A stretch of 64,000 bases of DNA from Nocardioides albus (GTDB lineage Bacteria > Actinomycetota > Actinomycetes > Propionibacteriales > Nocardioidaceae), in contig NZ_BMQT01000006.1 in NCBI RefSeq assembly GCF_014648255.1, forward strand, positions 62,001 through 126,000. The letters are read 5' to 3'. A program made the position numbers and the translations under genes. The stretch's first letter is position 1. Every line of letters starts with the position of its first letter. Shown one piece after another: positions 1-8,278 of the stretch. A model generated the notes under the pieces. The model worked only from the letters and a program-made list of their open reading frames with translations. It searched no databases and was not told where the DNA came from.

Positions 1-21
1 GTCAGTTCCTGGCCGCGAGAG

Positions 22-88
22 GTCGGTTTCTGACGCCGAATGGACCATTCGGCGTCAGAAACCGACGCCTCGACGTCAGAAACCGACG
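22..88. repeat. 45-bp near-perfect palindrome plus extra arm copy
   Basis: Positions 22-43 and 45-66 are perfect 22-bp inverted repeats separated by one base. The core of the right arm (GTCAGAAACCGAC) is repeated again at about 76-88. The copies of the right arm are spaced 21 bp apart, which links this element to the 21-bp-period arrays at 2681-2736 and 4489-4545. It lies just past the stop of the leftward small membrane-protein gene, so it could act as a terminator hairpin. It could equally be a REP-like element. Confidence 0.85.
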
Positions 89-103
89 TCTCGGCGCAGG
101 GGG

Positions 104-358
104 TTAGTCGCGCTCGGGGGTCGGTTCCGCGGAGCCGTCACCGAGCAGCTCGGTGAGATGGTCCTCGCGGCGCTCCTGCAGACGCGTCGCCGGGCTGAGC
201 GTGGGGGCCGTGTCGACGGCCCGCTCCATCGCCTCACCGAGCTTGGTGGCGTACGGCATCTTCTGTCCGCGGTGGGGGAAGACCGTGTAGACGATCACCA
301 GTCCGGCCAGCGCGACGATGAGAAGCATCGCCACGAAGATGACAAGGATGGTCAGCAC
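104..358 (-). CDS. small single-pass membrane protein, hypothetical
   Basis: Encodes 84 residues starting at a GTG. Residues 3-26 form one strongly hydrophobic helix (LTILVIFVAMLLIVALAG...), followed by a short basic stretch (FPHRGQKMPY) and an acidic, Pro-rich tail. This predicts a membrane anchor with the tail in the cytoplasm. I do not recognise the family. The gene is divergent from the glycosyltransferase at 521, with about 160 bp of shared upstream DNA, and its stop abuts the palindromic repeat at 22-88. Hydrophobic periodicity and GC3 bias support real coding. Confidence 0.6.
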   Translation of the reverse strand: MLTILVIFVAMLLIVALAGLVIVYTVFPHRGQKMPYATKLGEAMERAVDTAPTLSPATRLQERREDHLTELLGDGSAEPTPERD

Positions 359-520
359 TGGCTCGGCCAGCCCCCTTCTGGATACGCACGGACGGCATCA
401 ACCTTTGCACACCTCGCGCCGCTAGCCCACACCGCCACGCTGCCGCCCGCGGCCGGCGGGGCGTCCGTCGTACGGCGCGGGATCTCGACAACGTCCACCG
501 GGCCGGTAGTGTTTCGCGGC

Positions 521-1513
521 ATGAGGATCATCGGGACAATGATGGTCCGGGACGAGGTCGATATCGTCGCCGCGATGATCGAGCACCACCTGGACCAAGG
601 TGTCGACACGTTGATCGTCACAGACAACGCGTCGGTCGACGGCACCACAGAGGTGCTCGAGCGCTACGCCGCGACGGGGCGGGTCGAGCTCCACCACGAC
701 CCCGTCCACGAGAAGCAGCAGGGCAAGGTCGTCACTGCGATGGCCCGCCGTGCGCGCACCCACTTCCGCGCCGACTGGGTCCTCAACCTCGACGCCGACG
801 AGTTCCTGGTGCCGAAGGACAAGGGCCTGACCGTACGCCAGGCGCTCGAGGCCACTCCCCTGTCCCTGAACGCGTTCACCGTCGAGGTGGAGAACCTCGT
901 CGGCCCGCCCGCCTGGACCGGCGGCGGCGTCAACCGGCTCCAGTGGCGCGACCGGCGCTCCGACGAGCGGCTCGAGGCCGCCGGGCTGCATGCCCACCCC
1001 ACACCCAACGCGATCCACCGCGGCGAGTCCGACATCAAGGTCGTCCAGGGCAACCACTTCGTCTCGCTGAAGAGCAACGGCCAGCCGGCCGACGAGGTGG
1101 CCATGGAGGTGCTCCATCTACCGTGGCGGTCCTGGTCCCAGCTCGAGCGCAAGGTGCTCAACGCCGGCAAGGGCTACGAGGCCAACCCGGACCTCAAGCC
1201 GAGCCCCCGTCACCACGGAATGCGCGACTATCAGCGCTACCTGAACGGCACCCTGCAGGACGCCTACCTGGCGCGTACGCCCACCCGTGCCGAGCTCGCC
1301 GCCGGCGCCTTCTCGGGTGACTACGCCTTCGACGACTGGCTGACCAACCACCTGCACATCGTGCTCAACCGCGCGCTGGAACCCGACCTCATGCGTGACG
1401 TGCTCGACCCCGAGAACGACAAGGCCGTGCCCGACGACGAGCACGCCCGCGGCGCCGAGCGCGGCCGGGCCGCTCTCGCCGCCGAGCCCTACATCCCACC
1501 CCGCAACAGCTGA
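521..1513 (+). CDS. glycosyltransferase family 2-like protein
   Basis: A 330-residue predicted cytoplasmic GT-A glycosyltransferase, likely acting on a surface polysaccharide. The N terminus starts directly with the GT-A strand MRIIGTMMVRDE, then TDNASVDG (34-41) for nucleotide-sugar binding and DADEF (91-95) as the metal-binding DxD. This pattern is typical of the Glyco_tranf_2_4 type family. I start at ATG 521 because the open frame upstream (from 158) is low-complexity and antisense to the small membrane-protein gene. Twenty bases separate its stop from the TTG-initiated methyltransferase gene, so the two are probably co-transcribed. Donor and acceptor are unknown. Confidence 0.82.
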   Translation: MRIIGTMMVRDEVDIVAAMIEHHLDQGVDTLIVTDNASVDGTTEVLERYAATGRVELHHDPVHEKQQGKVVTAMARRARTHFRADWVLNLDADEFLVPKDKGLTVRQALEATPLSLNAFTVEVENLVGPPAWTGGGVNRLQWRDRRSDERLEAAGLHAHPTPNAIHRGESDIKVVQGNHFVSLKSNGQPADEVAMEVLHLPWRSWSQLERKVLNAGKGYEANPDLKPSPRHHGMRDYQRYLNGTLQDAYLARTPTRAELAAGAFSGDYAFDDWLTNHLHIVLNRALEPDLMRDVLDPENDKAVPDDEHARGAERGRAALAAEPYIPPRNS

Positions 1514-1533
1514 ACTCTTCAGGAGGACCTGTC

Positions 1534-2580
1534 TTGCCCACCTTCAGGGGCGCCGTACGCCGCGGCCTCGCTGCCGCGGGTCTGCAGACCGTCCGTGCCG
1601 CCGATGCCGAGGCCGCGCGCCTGCACCACCGGATCGACGAGCTCAAACAGCGCAACCAGAAGCTGCGTACGAAGGTGGACAGGCTGCAGGGCGACCGCAA
1701 CCGCACCACCGCGGTGCCGGCGATCCCGGGCCAGGACCGGCTCGGCCTGCGGCGCGAGCAGGTGCTCGCCGGGGTCAAGCCCGACGCCCTGATCCTGGAG
1801 ATCGGGCCTGCGCACAACGCGATCCTGCCCAAGCGCGACGGCTACGACGTACGCATCGTCGACTATCTCGACCGCGAGGGTCTGGTTCAGCGGTATTCGG
1901 GTTTCTCGCAGTACGACCCCGACGACATCGAGGAGGTCGACTACGTCTTCCGGCCCGGCACTCCCTGGTCAGAGGTGATCCCGGAGCGTTTCGACCTGGT
2001 CGTCGCCTCCCATGTCATCGAGCACACCACCTCGATGATCGACTTCCTCAACGAGTGCGAGAAGCTCCTCGAGCCCGACGGAGTGCTCGCCCTGGTCATC
2101 CCCGACCACCGCTACTGCTTCGACCGGTTCCGGGAGCGGGCCTCGCTCTCGCGGGTCATCGACGCCTCCCTCTACCCGTCATCGGTGCACACCATGGGTG
2201 CGGTCATCGAGGAGCGGCTCAACGCGGCCAAGCACGGCGGCATCACCGCCTGGGGCCCGCGCCACAAGGGCGACTACACCTTCGCCCACGGCCTGGAGGC
2301 CGTGAAGGCCAGCGGTGAGGAGGCCAGGCGCGGGGAGCGTTACATCGACACCCACAACTGGGTCTGCACCCCCAACCACCTCCGCCTGCTCCTCCAGGAC
2401 CTCGCCGACCTCGGCTTCATCTCGATGCGGGAGACCTCCTTCCACGACACCGTCAAGCACGAGTTCTTCATCAACCTCTCCCCCACCGGTGAAGGCACCG
2501 GCCTCGCCCGCGAGGACCTCCTGGTCCTCGCCGACGACGAGCGCCGGGTTCTGGACCAGGCGGTCTTCGAGAAGATGTAG
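1534..2580 (+). CDS. SAM-dependent methyltransferase with N-terminal coiled coil
   Basis: 348 residues. The start is TTG 1534, fixed by a perfect AGGAGG at 1521-1526 seven bases upstream. Residues about 25-57 form a charged coiled coil (RIDELKQRNQKLRTKVDRLQ), an arrangement often seen in methyltransferases encoded in glycan loci. Motif I is ILEIGPAHN (87-95), and the post-motif region FDLVVASHVIEH lies near residue 152. It most likely methylates a sugar or lipid-linked glycan intermediate made with the upstream glycosyltransferase; the substrate cannot be read from sequence. The gene converges on the FUSC gene, with repeat units in the 157-bp gap. Confidence 0.8.
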   Translation: MPTFRGAVRRGLAAAGLQTVRAADAEAARLHHRIDELKQRNQKLRTKVDRLQGDRNRTTAVPAIPGQDRLGLRREQVLAGVKPDALILEIGPAHNAILPKRDGYDVRIVDYLDREGLVQRYSGFSQYDPDDIEEVDYVFRPGTPWSEVIPERFDLVVASHVIEHTTSMIDFLNECEKLLEPDGVLALVIPDHRYCFDRFRERASLSRVIDASLYPSSVHTMGAVIEERLNAAKHGGITAWGPRHKGDYTFAHGLEAVKASGEEARRGERYIDTHNWVCTPNHLRLLLQDLADLGFISMRETSFHDTVKHEFFINLSPTGEGTGLAREDLLVLADDERRVLDQAVFEKM

Positions 2581-2680
2581 CCGAGTCGGCGCGTAATCCT
2601 CTACCTCAACTCCCCGTACGCCCGAAGCGTCACGTAGGACGGCCGAAGCGTCGCTCGCGTCGGCCGACTTGGCACTGCGA

Positions 2681-2736
2681 TGACGTCTCGGCCGACGTAC
2701 GTGACGCCTCGGCCGACGTGGGTGACGCCTCGGCGG
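2681..2736. repeat. 21-bp-period tandem repeat, copy B
   Basis: Three imperfect units lie at 2681-2700, 2701-2721 and 2722-2736. Each contains GACGCCTCGGCCGACGT or a close variant (TGACGTCTCGGCCGACGTAC, GTGACGCCTCGGCCGACGTGG). A looser relative starts near 2640 (GGCCGAAGCGTCGCTCG). The array sits between two convergent genes and ends two bases before the stop codon of the FUSC gene. Confidence 0.85.
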
Positions 2737-2737
2737 G

Positions 2738-3787
2738 TCAGGGGCGGCGTCGGAACTCGCGGAGGGCGAAGGCGGCGGCGAGGCCTACGACGACACCGAG
2801 GAGGGTCTCGACGAGGCGGGACCAGAGCAGGGCGTCGACGGGCTGTGGGTGGCCGAGCTGGACCATCAGCAGCGAGAGCGGGGTGATGGCGATGAGGGCG
2901 AGGCCGTAGTGGCGCCCGACGAGCAGCTCGGTGACCGCTTGGAGCGCGGCCACGACCACCGCGACGAGGAGGGCGGGGAGGGAGACCGAGAGCAGTACCG
3001 CTGCCAGGACCAGGCCGACCAGGGTGCCGACGACGCGCTGCAGTCCGCGAGTCGTCTGCGCCAGCAGCCCGGTGACGCCGAACGGTACGGCTGCGGCCAC
3101 CATCGCCCAGTAGGTGTGGCCGAGCCCGAGCGCGGTGGAGACCGTGCCGGCGACCACGACCGCGACGACGACCGCGGTCGCGTGGTCGAGGCGTACCTCA
3201 CCACGGCTGGCCTCTACCGGTGCTCCGCTGCCGGCCAGCCGCTCCTCGAGCAGCCCGAGGAGCACCGCGATCAGGGCCGCGGCCGCGGCAACGCCGACGG
3301 CCACTGCGACCCCCGACAGGGTCACCGGGAGCGCGGCACATGTCGCCACCGCGAACACCGGGAACATCGGGCCCGGCGGCCGCAGTACGAACCGGTCCGA
3401 GAGCATCGACCCGGCCGCGGCCCATACCGCGGCGACGGGGATGACGAGCCAGGCCCGGTGTGGGGAGGTCGCGACGAGGGCGCCGCACAGGACCGCGGCA
3501 CACATCAGCGCCCCGGCCGCAGCCTGGGTCCGCCAGCGTCCTCGCAGCGGCTGGCGGCCACCGTAGATCGAGGCGAAGGTGCCGAAGCAGGCGTACGCCG
3601 CCAGCTCGATGTGTCCGATGCCGGCCAGCGCCACCAGCCCGACGAGCAGCGTGACGCTCGCGCGCCAGGCGGGCGAGTGGCTTCCCGGGGCCGGTGAGAT
3701 CCGAATCGACTCCTGCATCAACCGCTCGAGCCGGCTCCGGTCGCTGCCCAACCCGTCTCCTCCATACCGCTGTGCCGTCATCGCCAT
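2738..3787 (-). CDS. FUSC-family integral membrane protein
   Basis: 349 residues from the ATG at 3787, chosen because AAGG lies six bases upstream; another ATG at 3718 is possible. After a roughly 45-residue cytoplasmic head come two blocks of hydrophobic helices: GHIELAAYACFGTFASIYGG near 50-80, and ATAVVVAVVVAGTVSTALG near 205-225. They are separated by an Arg/Glu-rich linker containing LLGLLEERLAG. This duplicated layout and the FGTFASIYGG / HTYWAMVAAAVPFG motifs are typical of FUSC (fusaric-acid-resistance-like) proteins, which are implicated in export of aromatic acids or similar compounds. Substrate unknown. The gene lies downstream of the DinB-like gene on the same strand, and the pair is bracketed by 21-bp repeat arrays. 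Confidence 0.75.
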   Translation of the reverse strand: MAMTAQRYGGDGLGSDRSRLERLMQESIRISPAPGSHSPAWRASVTLLVGLVALAGIGHIELAAYACFGTFASIYGGRQPLRGRWRTQAAAGALMCAAVLCGALVATSPHRAWLVIPVAAVWAAAGSMLSDRFVLRPPGPMFPVFAVATCAALPVTLSGVAVAVGVAAAAALIAVLLGLLEERLAGSGAPVEASRGEVRLDHATAVVVAVVVAGTVSTALGLGHTYWAMVAAAVPFGVTGLLAQTTRGLQRVVGTLVGLVLAAVLLSVSLPALLVAVVVAALQAVTELLVGRHYGLALIAITPLSLLMVQLGHPQPVDALLWSRLVETLLGVVVGLAAAFALREFRRRP

Positions 3788-3832
3788 CCAACACCTTACG
3801 GCCATCTGTACGAACCAGATGGTTCGGAGGGC

Positions 3833-4453
3833 TCAGTCCAGCCGACGGCGCAGCTCGGGCACGCCGTCTCCCTTCAGGTCCTCCAGGACCGCGCGCCGGC
3901 CGGCCATCGCCATGACCAGATCGAGCAGGCGGCCGCTGACCTCGGGACCGTGGCCGGCATCGAACTCCGCGTCGGACGCTCGGAGCCGGAGGCCCTCGAC
4001 CAGCGTCTTGCTGTTGACCGCGAAGTCCTTCGTGGCGAAGAACGTCGCGACCGCCGAGAGCCCGTCGGGGTCGGGATCGTGCCGGATGCCCAGGGGCCGC
4101 CGGATGTCCTCGCCGTGCACGATCATCTCGCCCAGCCCGCCGACGCTCTCCTTCCGAGGCAGCCCGATGGGCCCGATCCCGGCGTACGTCTCGAGCGTCT
4201 CCTCTGGAGAGGACCCGCGGAACTCCTCGAGCCGCCTGCGGTTGTGTACGTCCGGATCGAACCGCGCCCCGATCATGCTGCGCAGCCAAGCCGGGAACGA
4301 GAGTCGTGAGGCGGCGCCGAGGTGCGAAACGACCTCCTCCACGTCCCACTCGCCGCAGAGGGTTGCCGAGCGCCACTGCTCCGGAGAGAGCGACCTCAGG
4401 TCATCGACCAGTGCGTCCCGCTCGCGCAGCTGGATCACCGACAGCTTCGTCAT
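3833..4453 (-). CDS. maleylpyruvate isomerase N-terminal / DinB-like family protein
   Basis: 206 residues from ATG 4453. The N-terminal four-helix-bundle signature is present: LRERDALVDDLRSLSPEQW, then CGEWDVEEVVSHLGAA with the first metal-binding His, and MIVHGEDIRRPLG with the second His plus Asp-Arg. This matches the mycothiol-dependent maleylpyruvate isomerase-like group (TIGR03083), whose members are putative metal-dependent thiol transferases in actinobacteria. The exact reaction is unknown. It lies 45 bp upstream of the FUSC gene on the same strand. The open frame continues upstream of the start into the repeat array, which is not convincing coding sequence. Confidence 0.8.
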   Translation of the reverse strand: MTKLSVIQLRERDALVDDLRSLSPEQWRSATLCGEWDVEEVVSHLGAASRLSFPAWLRSMIGARFDPDVHNRRRLEEFRGSSPEETLETYAGIGPIGLPRKESVGGLGEMIVHGEDIRRPLGIRHDPDPDGLSAVATFFATKDFAVNSKTLVEGLRLRASDAEFDAGHGPEVSGRLLDLVMAMAGRRAVLEDLKGDGVPELRRRLD

Positions 4454-4488
4454 GCGGACACTCTGACAGGTTTCGTACGCCGCGAGCA

Positions 4489-4545
4489 GTGACGCCTCGG
4501 CCGACGTACGTGACTTCTCGGCCGACGTACGTGACGCCTCGGCTA
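4489..4545. repeat. 21-bp-period tandem repeat, copy C
   Basis: Two complete 21-bp units (4489-4509 and 4510-4530) and one partial unit (4531-4545) of consensus GTGACGCCTCGGCCGACGTAC. Unit 2 has TTCTCG in place of CCTCGG-type sequence. The last unit includes the TAG stop codon (minus strand, 4543-4545) of the large glycosyltransferase gene. It has the same orientation and phase as copy B at 2681-2736, so the two copies bracket the FUSC and DinB-like genes. Confidence 0.88.
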
Positions 4546-7500
4546 GGGACGGGTGCGCTTGGCGCGCTCCTCGAGCGCGATGTCGAGGAGAGAGCGGGCG
4601 CGGGCGTCGAAGCCGTGGTCGCGGTGGATGCGGGCGGCCTCGGCGCGGATGTGGTCGTCGGTGCCGAAGACCACCGACGGGTCGGGCATCGAGGACCACT
4701 TCACCAGGTCGTCGGGGGTCTCGTAGACCTGCACCGTGTCACCGAAGACGTCGCGAAGACCGACGACGTCATCGGAGATGACCCGGGCCCCGGAGGCGAC
4801 GGCGTCGAAGAGACGGTTGGAGATGAAGCCGTAGTCGCGCATGTCGGCCCAGTGGTCGTTGAGGACGACCCCGGCGGCTCGGTACTCCGCGCCGAGCCGG
4901 GTGTTGGGCATGTGCTGAGCCTTGACGTAGTGGCGCGGGATGTAGGGCTCCCAGCCGTGACCGTAGACCGACAGCGGCAGCCCCGCGGCGACCGCGTCGT
5001 GGATGATCGGTCGCTCGACGTCTCGCGAGGTGCCGACGAAGAGCACCGCGTGGCCGCTGTCGGGCAGCGCCCGGTCCGGGTTGAACAGCTCGGGGTCGGT
5101 GGCCTGCAGCAACGGGTCGATGCGGATCCCCCAGCGTGCCGACATCCGCTCGGCCCACGCCGGCCCGGCCGCCAGCAGCCGGTCGAAACCGGCCGCCTCG
5201 GCGCGGGTGACAGCATCGGGGTGGGAGATCACCCAGCCGATGTTGATCCGGCCGTCGGGCGACGGGAAGTAGCGCGAGAGACCGCGCAGGGTGACCACGA
5301 CATCGTCGTCGAGCGCGCTCGGTCGCTCCCACTCGTAGTGGTGGTCGACGACCGCAGACTGGCCGAGCTTGCGCAACGAACGGGCCAGCGCACGAGCGAA
5401 ATGGGTGTCGCCCCACCGCTCCCCCTCCGGCGCTCCTGGCGCGGAGATCTTGATCGACCAGCGCAGCTGCGGTGCGCCCTCGACGATCGAGGCGCGCGGC
5501 ATCGGGGCGATGATCGGGCGGGTGGCGGCGTACGTCTTCGCGGGGCCGGTCGGCTCGCCTGCCGTCGCCCGGCCGACGACCTGGTAGCCGCAGGCCGCCC
5601 AGGCGGCGGCGTCGTCGCGTGGCTCCACTCGGCCGGCCCAGCGGTCGAGGTAGATCAGCCGGTTGCGCGGGGCGCGCGCGAAGCGGCCCTTCGACTTCGA
5701 CTCGTGGTGGACGACCTCCGAGGTGGTCACCACCCGGAACGACCCGGACCGCAGCGCGGCGAGCCGGTGGCACAGGTCGACGTCCTCCATGCCGTTGGTG
5801 AAGATCGGGTCGAATCCTTGGAGCGCGACGACGTCGCGGTAGCGCATCGCCAGCGCGGCGCCGGTGAGCGCCGAGAACCGGTGACCCGGGAGGCCGGTGG
5901 CGTCCTCGGGCGGATACTCGGCGAGCATGTTGTAGGGCAACCCGCCGTAGGGCGGGAAGACGACGCCGGCCGACTGCACCGACCCGCTCGGGTAGAGCAG
6001 CAGCGGCTGCGCCGCAAGCACCTCGGGATCCTCGAGAGCAGAGACCAGGGGCGAGAGCCAGCCGGCCAGCGCCGTGGTGTCGTTGTTGAGGAAGACGACG
6101 GTCTCGCCGGTGACGTACGGGATGGCGAGGTTGTTGCCGAGCGCGAAGTTGTGGTTGACGGTGCTGTGCACCACCTTCACCTCGGGGAACCGCAGCGGCA
6201 GCGAGTCGAGCACCGCCGAGACTCGGGCCGAGGAGCCGTTGTCCCAGACCACGACCTCGAGCCGCTTCTCCCCCGCGCCGTGCTCCATCAGGGCCTCGAC
6301 CGCACCGACGGTCAGCAGCGAGTCGTCGTAGGTGGGGATGACGACCGAGACCACGTCCGGGTCAGGGGTGCGCGCGGCGAGAGCAGCCCAGTCGATGAAG
6401 GCCCGGTTGCGTACGACGTCCTCCCACGACTCCAGGTCGAAGGGGTCCAGCGGGAGCCGGTCCTGGCGCGGTCGGCGCGGGTTGATGCCCTGGCGCCGTT
6501 CGACGCCGACCTCGGGGACGACCTCGACCGTGGTCTTCGTGGTCAGCCGCAGCGCGAGGTCGTAGGCCCAGCCGAAGCCGATGCCAGCGCGTGGCCCGCC
6601 GATCTCGTTCAGCAGCGACGTGGAGATCAGCAGCCGCGACATCAGGACGCGCATCAGCGGACCGGGGACGTCGGGGCCGGGCGAGGCCGGAGGTACGTCG
6701 ACGGCGAACCGCTGCTCCGGCTGCCACGGCCGCTCCAGCACGTCGGCGACCAGCGGCTTCCCCGCCGCCTCGGCCACCGAGACCAGCCGCGCGAGACGAC
6801 CGGGCTTCCAGACCTCTCCCCCAGCGACGTACGCAACGAAGTCGCCGCTGATCTGCGAGAACGCCGCGACGACGCCCGGCTCACCACGGTCGGGGTCCCC
6901 GGGCACGACCCGGGCGCCGGGGACGAGGTCCGCGGCCGACCCGATGGCTGCGGGGGTCAGACCTCGGTCGATGACGATGATCTCGGTGCTCACCCCGCTC
7001 TGGGCGGCGACGCTCTCGAGCGTCCCCCGAGCGAGCTCGTCGGAGGCGCCCAGGTCGACGATGACGCTGACTGTGCCGGCCGGTGCTCGGTCGGCCGGGG
7101 TGGCGGCGCGGTCGATGGCCGGCCGCCACGTCTGCGGACCGACCTGCCGAGCCCGCCATTCCGCTCGACGATCCTTGATCCAGTCCCGCAGATCGGGGAA
7201 CCGGCCGTCGACCTGCTCCAGCCAGTCGTTGGCGCGCCGTCCGTTGCGGGCGCCCCGGTCGACGTAGTGGCCGATCGCGCCGCCGTAGAAGTTCTCGGTC
7301 TGGCGCCGCTCGGTGTAGCCGTCGGTGTCGAAGAGCGGGTGGGTCGGCTGCAGCCACAGCTCGGCGCGCAGCCAGTAGAGGAACGGGTCCTGGTCGCCCA
7401 TCTGCTTGCGCAGCCGCGGACTCAGCCGCGCGACGAAGAACTCCGGGTCGAAGAGCGGGCTGGGCTGCGCCAGCGGCTTGGCACGGTCCTGCTCGAGATA

Positions 7501-7698
7501 GTGGCGGGCGGCCCGTTTGCGGTCGAGCCGCTCTCCGACCTGCTCGGCGTACCACTCGTGGTCGAAGATCGGGCAGTCGACGAGCAGACGCACGTCGTCG
7601 GCCCGGCTGTAGAGAGGCGAGTCGTTGTAGACCTTGCGGGCAAGGTCTCGCCCCCTGCGCAGACCGCCACGTGCGATGCGCTTCAACTCTTCGTCCAC
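4543..7698 (-). CDS. large multidomain glycosyltransferase (GT2 plus CgeB-like GT)
   Basis: 1051 residues. Residues about 210-430 look like a degenerate GT-A domain (VSVIVDLGASD..., IIVIDRGLTP) without an obvious DxD. Residues about 449-690 are a canonical GT2 domain: VSVVIPTYDDS, VVWDNGSS, FLNNDTT as the DxD-equivalent region, then GMEDVDLCHRL. Residues about 875-1020 match the CgeB-like group-1 transferase fold (LFVGTSRDVERPI, YGHGWEPYIP, FISNRLFDAVASGARVISDD). The protein probably adds two or more sugars to one glycan. It is the last gene of the leftward cluster from 13184. Two transferase activities are likely; sugars are unknown. Confidence 0.85.
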   Translation of the reverse strand: MDEELKRIARGGLRRGRDLARKVYNDSPLYSRADDVRLLVDCPIFDHEWYAEQVGERLDRKRAARHYLEQDRAKPLAQPSPLFDPEFFVARLSPRLRKQMGDQDPFLYWLRAELWLQPTHPLFDTDGYTERRQTENFYGGAIGHYVDRGARNGRRANDWLEQVDGRFPDLRDWIKDRRAEWRARQVGPQTWRPAIDRAATPADRAPAGTVSVIVDLGASDELARGTLESVAAQSGVSTEIIVIDRGLTPAAIGSAADLVPGARVVPGDPDRGEPGVVAAFSQISGDFVAYVAGGEVWKPGRLARLVSVAEAAGKPLVADVLERPWQPEQRFAVDVPPASPGPDVPGPLMRVLMSRLLISTSLLNEIGGPRAGIGFGWAYDLALRLTTKTTVEVVPEVGVERRQGINPRRPRQDRLPLDPFDLESWEDVVRNRAFIDWAALAARTPDPDVVSVVIPTYDDSLLTVGAVEALMEHGAGEKRLEVVVWDNGSSARVSAVLDSLPLRFPEVKVVHSTVNHNFALGNNLAIPYVTGETVVFLNNDTTALAGWLSPLVSALEDPEVLAAQPLLLYPSGSVQSAGVVFPPYGGLPYNMLAEYPPEDATGLPGHRFSALTGAALAMRYRDVVALQGFDPIFTNGMEDVDLCHRLAALRSGSFRVVTTSEVVHHESKSKGRFARAPRNRLIYLDRWAGRVEPRDDAAAWAACGYQVVGRATAGEPTGPAKTYAATRPIIAPMPRASIVEGAPQLRWSIKISAPGAPEGERWGDTHFARALARSLRKLGQSAVVDHHYEWERPSALDDDVVVTLRGLSRYFPSPDGRINIGWVISHPDAVTRAEAAGFDRLLAAGPAWAERMSARWGIRIDPLLQATDPELFNPDRALPDSGHAVLFVGTSRDVERPIIHDAVAAGLPLSVYGHGWEPYIPRHYVKAQHMPNTRLGAEYRAAGVVLNDHWADMRDYGFISNRLFDAVASGARVISDDVVGLRDVFGDTVQVYETPDDLVKWSSMPDPSVVFGTDDHIRAEAARIHRDHGFDARARSLLDIALEERAKRTRP

Positions 7699-7759
7699 AG
7701 AGGTCCCCCAAGACGCTCTAGATCGTGCTACGGCGGTGGATCAGCGTGTCACAGTGCCC

Positions 7760-7778
7760 GGCAACCATGAATGGTGCC
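7760..7778. terminator. short inverted repeat between thioesterase and large GT genes
   Basis: GGCAACCAT-GA-ATGGTGCC forms 8-bp arms with one bulged A and a two-base centre. It lies about 26 bp beyond the stop of the thioesterase gene and about 62 bp before the start of the large glycosyltransferase gene. It could be a weak terminator or an operator. There is no T-tract on either strand. Confidence 0.3.
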
Positions 7779-7803
7779 ACGCAAGGTTTAGCCGAAGGTT
7801 CGC

Positions 7804-8256
7804 TCAGCTCTGCCGCCACAGCGGCATGACTGCTTCCCGGATCTCGTCCGGCATCGGCGTCACCGGACGCGACGGGTCGGTGTTGTCGACGTAGACGTGG
7901 ACGAACCGCCCCTCGGCCGCGGCCTCCTCGCCCGGCCCCTGGAAGAGCCCGATCCGGTAGATGACCGACGAGCTCCCGACCTTGTCGACGACCAGCCCGG
8001 CCTCGACCGGCTCGGGGAACCCGATCTCGCGCAGGTAGCGGCACGAGGTCTCCGCGACGATCCCGATCTTCGGCAGCTTCCGCACGTTCACGCCGGTCGT
8101 CTCGAAGAGGTAGGCGTTGACGGCGGTGTCGAAGTACTCGTAGTAGGTCGCGTTGTTGAGGTGACCGTACGCGTCGTCGTCACGCCAGCGGGTGGTGATC
8201 GTGCGCCAGTGCACGTAGTCGGCGCGGGTCGGGGCCTTGCGGTCAGGAGTGCTCAT
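7804..8256 (-). CDS. acyl-CoA thioesterase, 4-HBT/YbgC-like hotdog protein
   Basis: 150 residues, the usual length for a single hotdog domain. The catalytic signature DDAYGHLNNATYYEYFD (27-43) matches the 4-hydroxybenzoyl-CoA thioesterase / FadM-YbgC group, in which the Asp and the following GHxN loop form the active site. RFVHVYVDN near 115 fits the last core strands. It should hydrolyse acyl-CoA thioesters in the cytosol. It lies 22 bp downstream of the O-acyltransferase gene inside the glycan operon, so a role in trimming or supplying acyl groups for glycan acylation is plausible but unproven. Confidence 0.87.
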   Translation of the reverse strand: MSTPDRKAPTRADYVHWRTITTRWRDDDAYGHLNNATYYEYFDTAVNAYLFETTGVNVRKLPKIGIVAETSCRYLREIGFPEPVEAGLVVDKVGSSSVIYRIGLFQGPGEEAAAEGRFVHVYVDNTDPSRPVTPMPDEIREAVMPLWRQS

Positions 8257-8278
8257 CGCGGCCCAATGATAGGCAGCC

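Noticed and set aside
158..520. N-terminal extension of the 521 glycosyltransferase
   Set aside because: It runs antisense through the small membrane-protein gene, is low complexity and lacks homology-like motifs. The GT-A fold begins at Met 521.
4306..7770. 1154-codon open frame on the plus strand
   Set aside because: It is antisense to the 1051-residue glycosyltransferase gene. Composition is Arg/Gly/Asp/Val-rich without family motifs, as expected for the complementary frame of GC-rich coding DNA.
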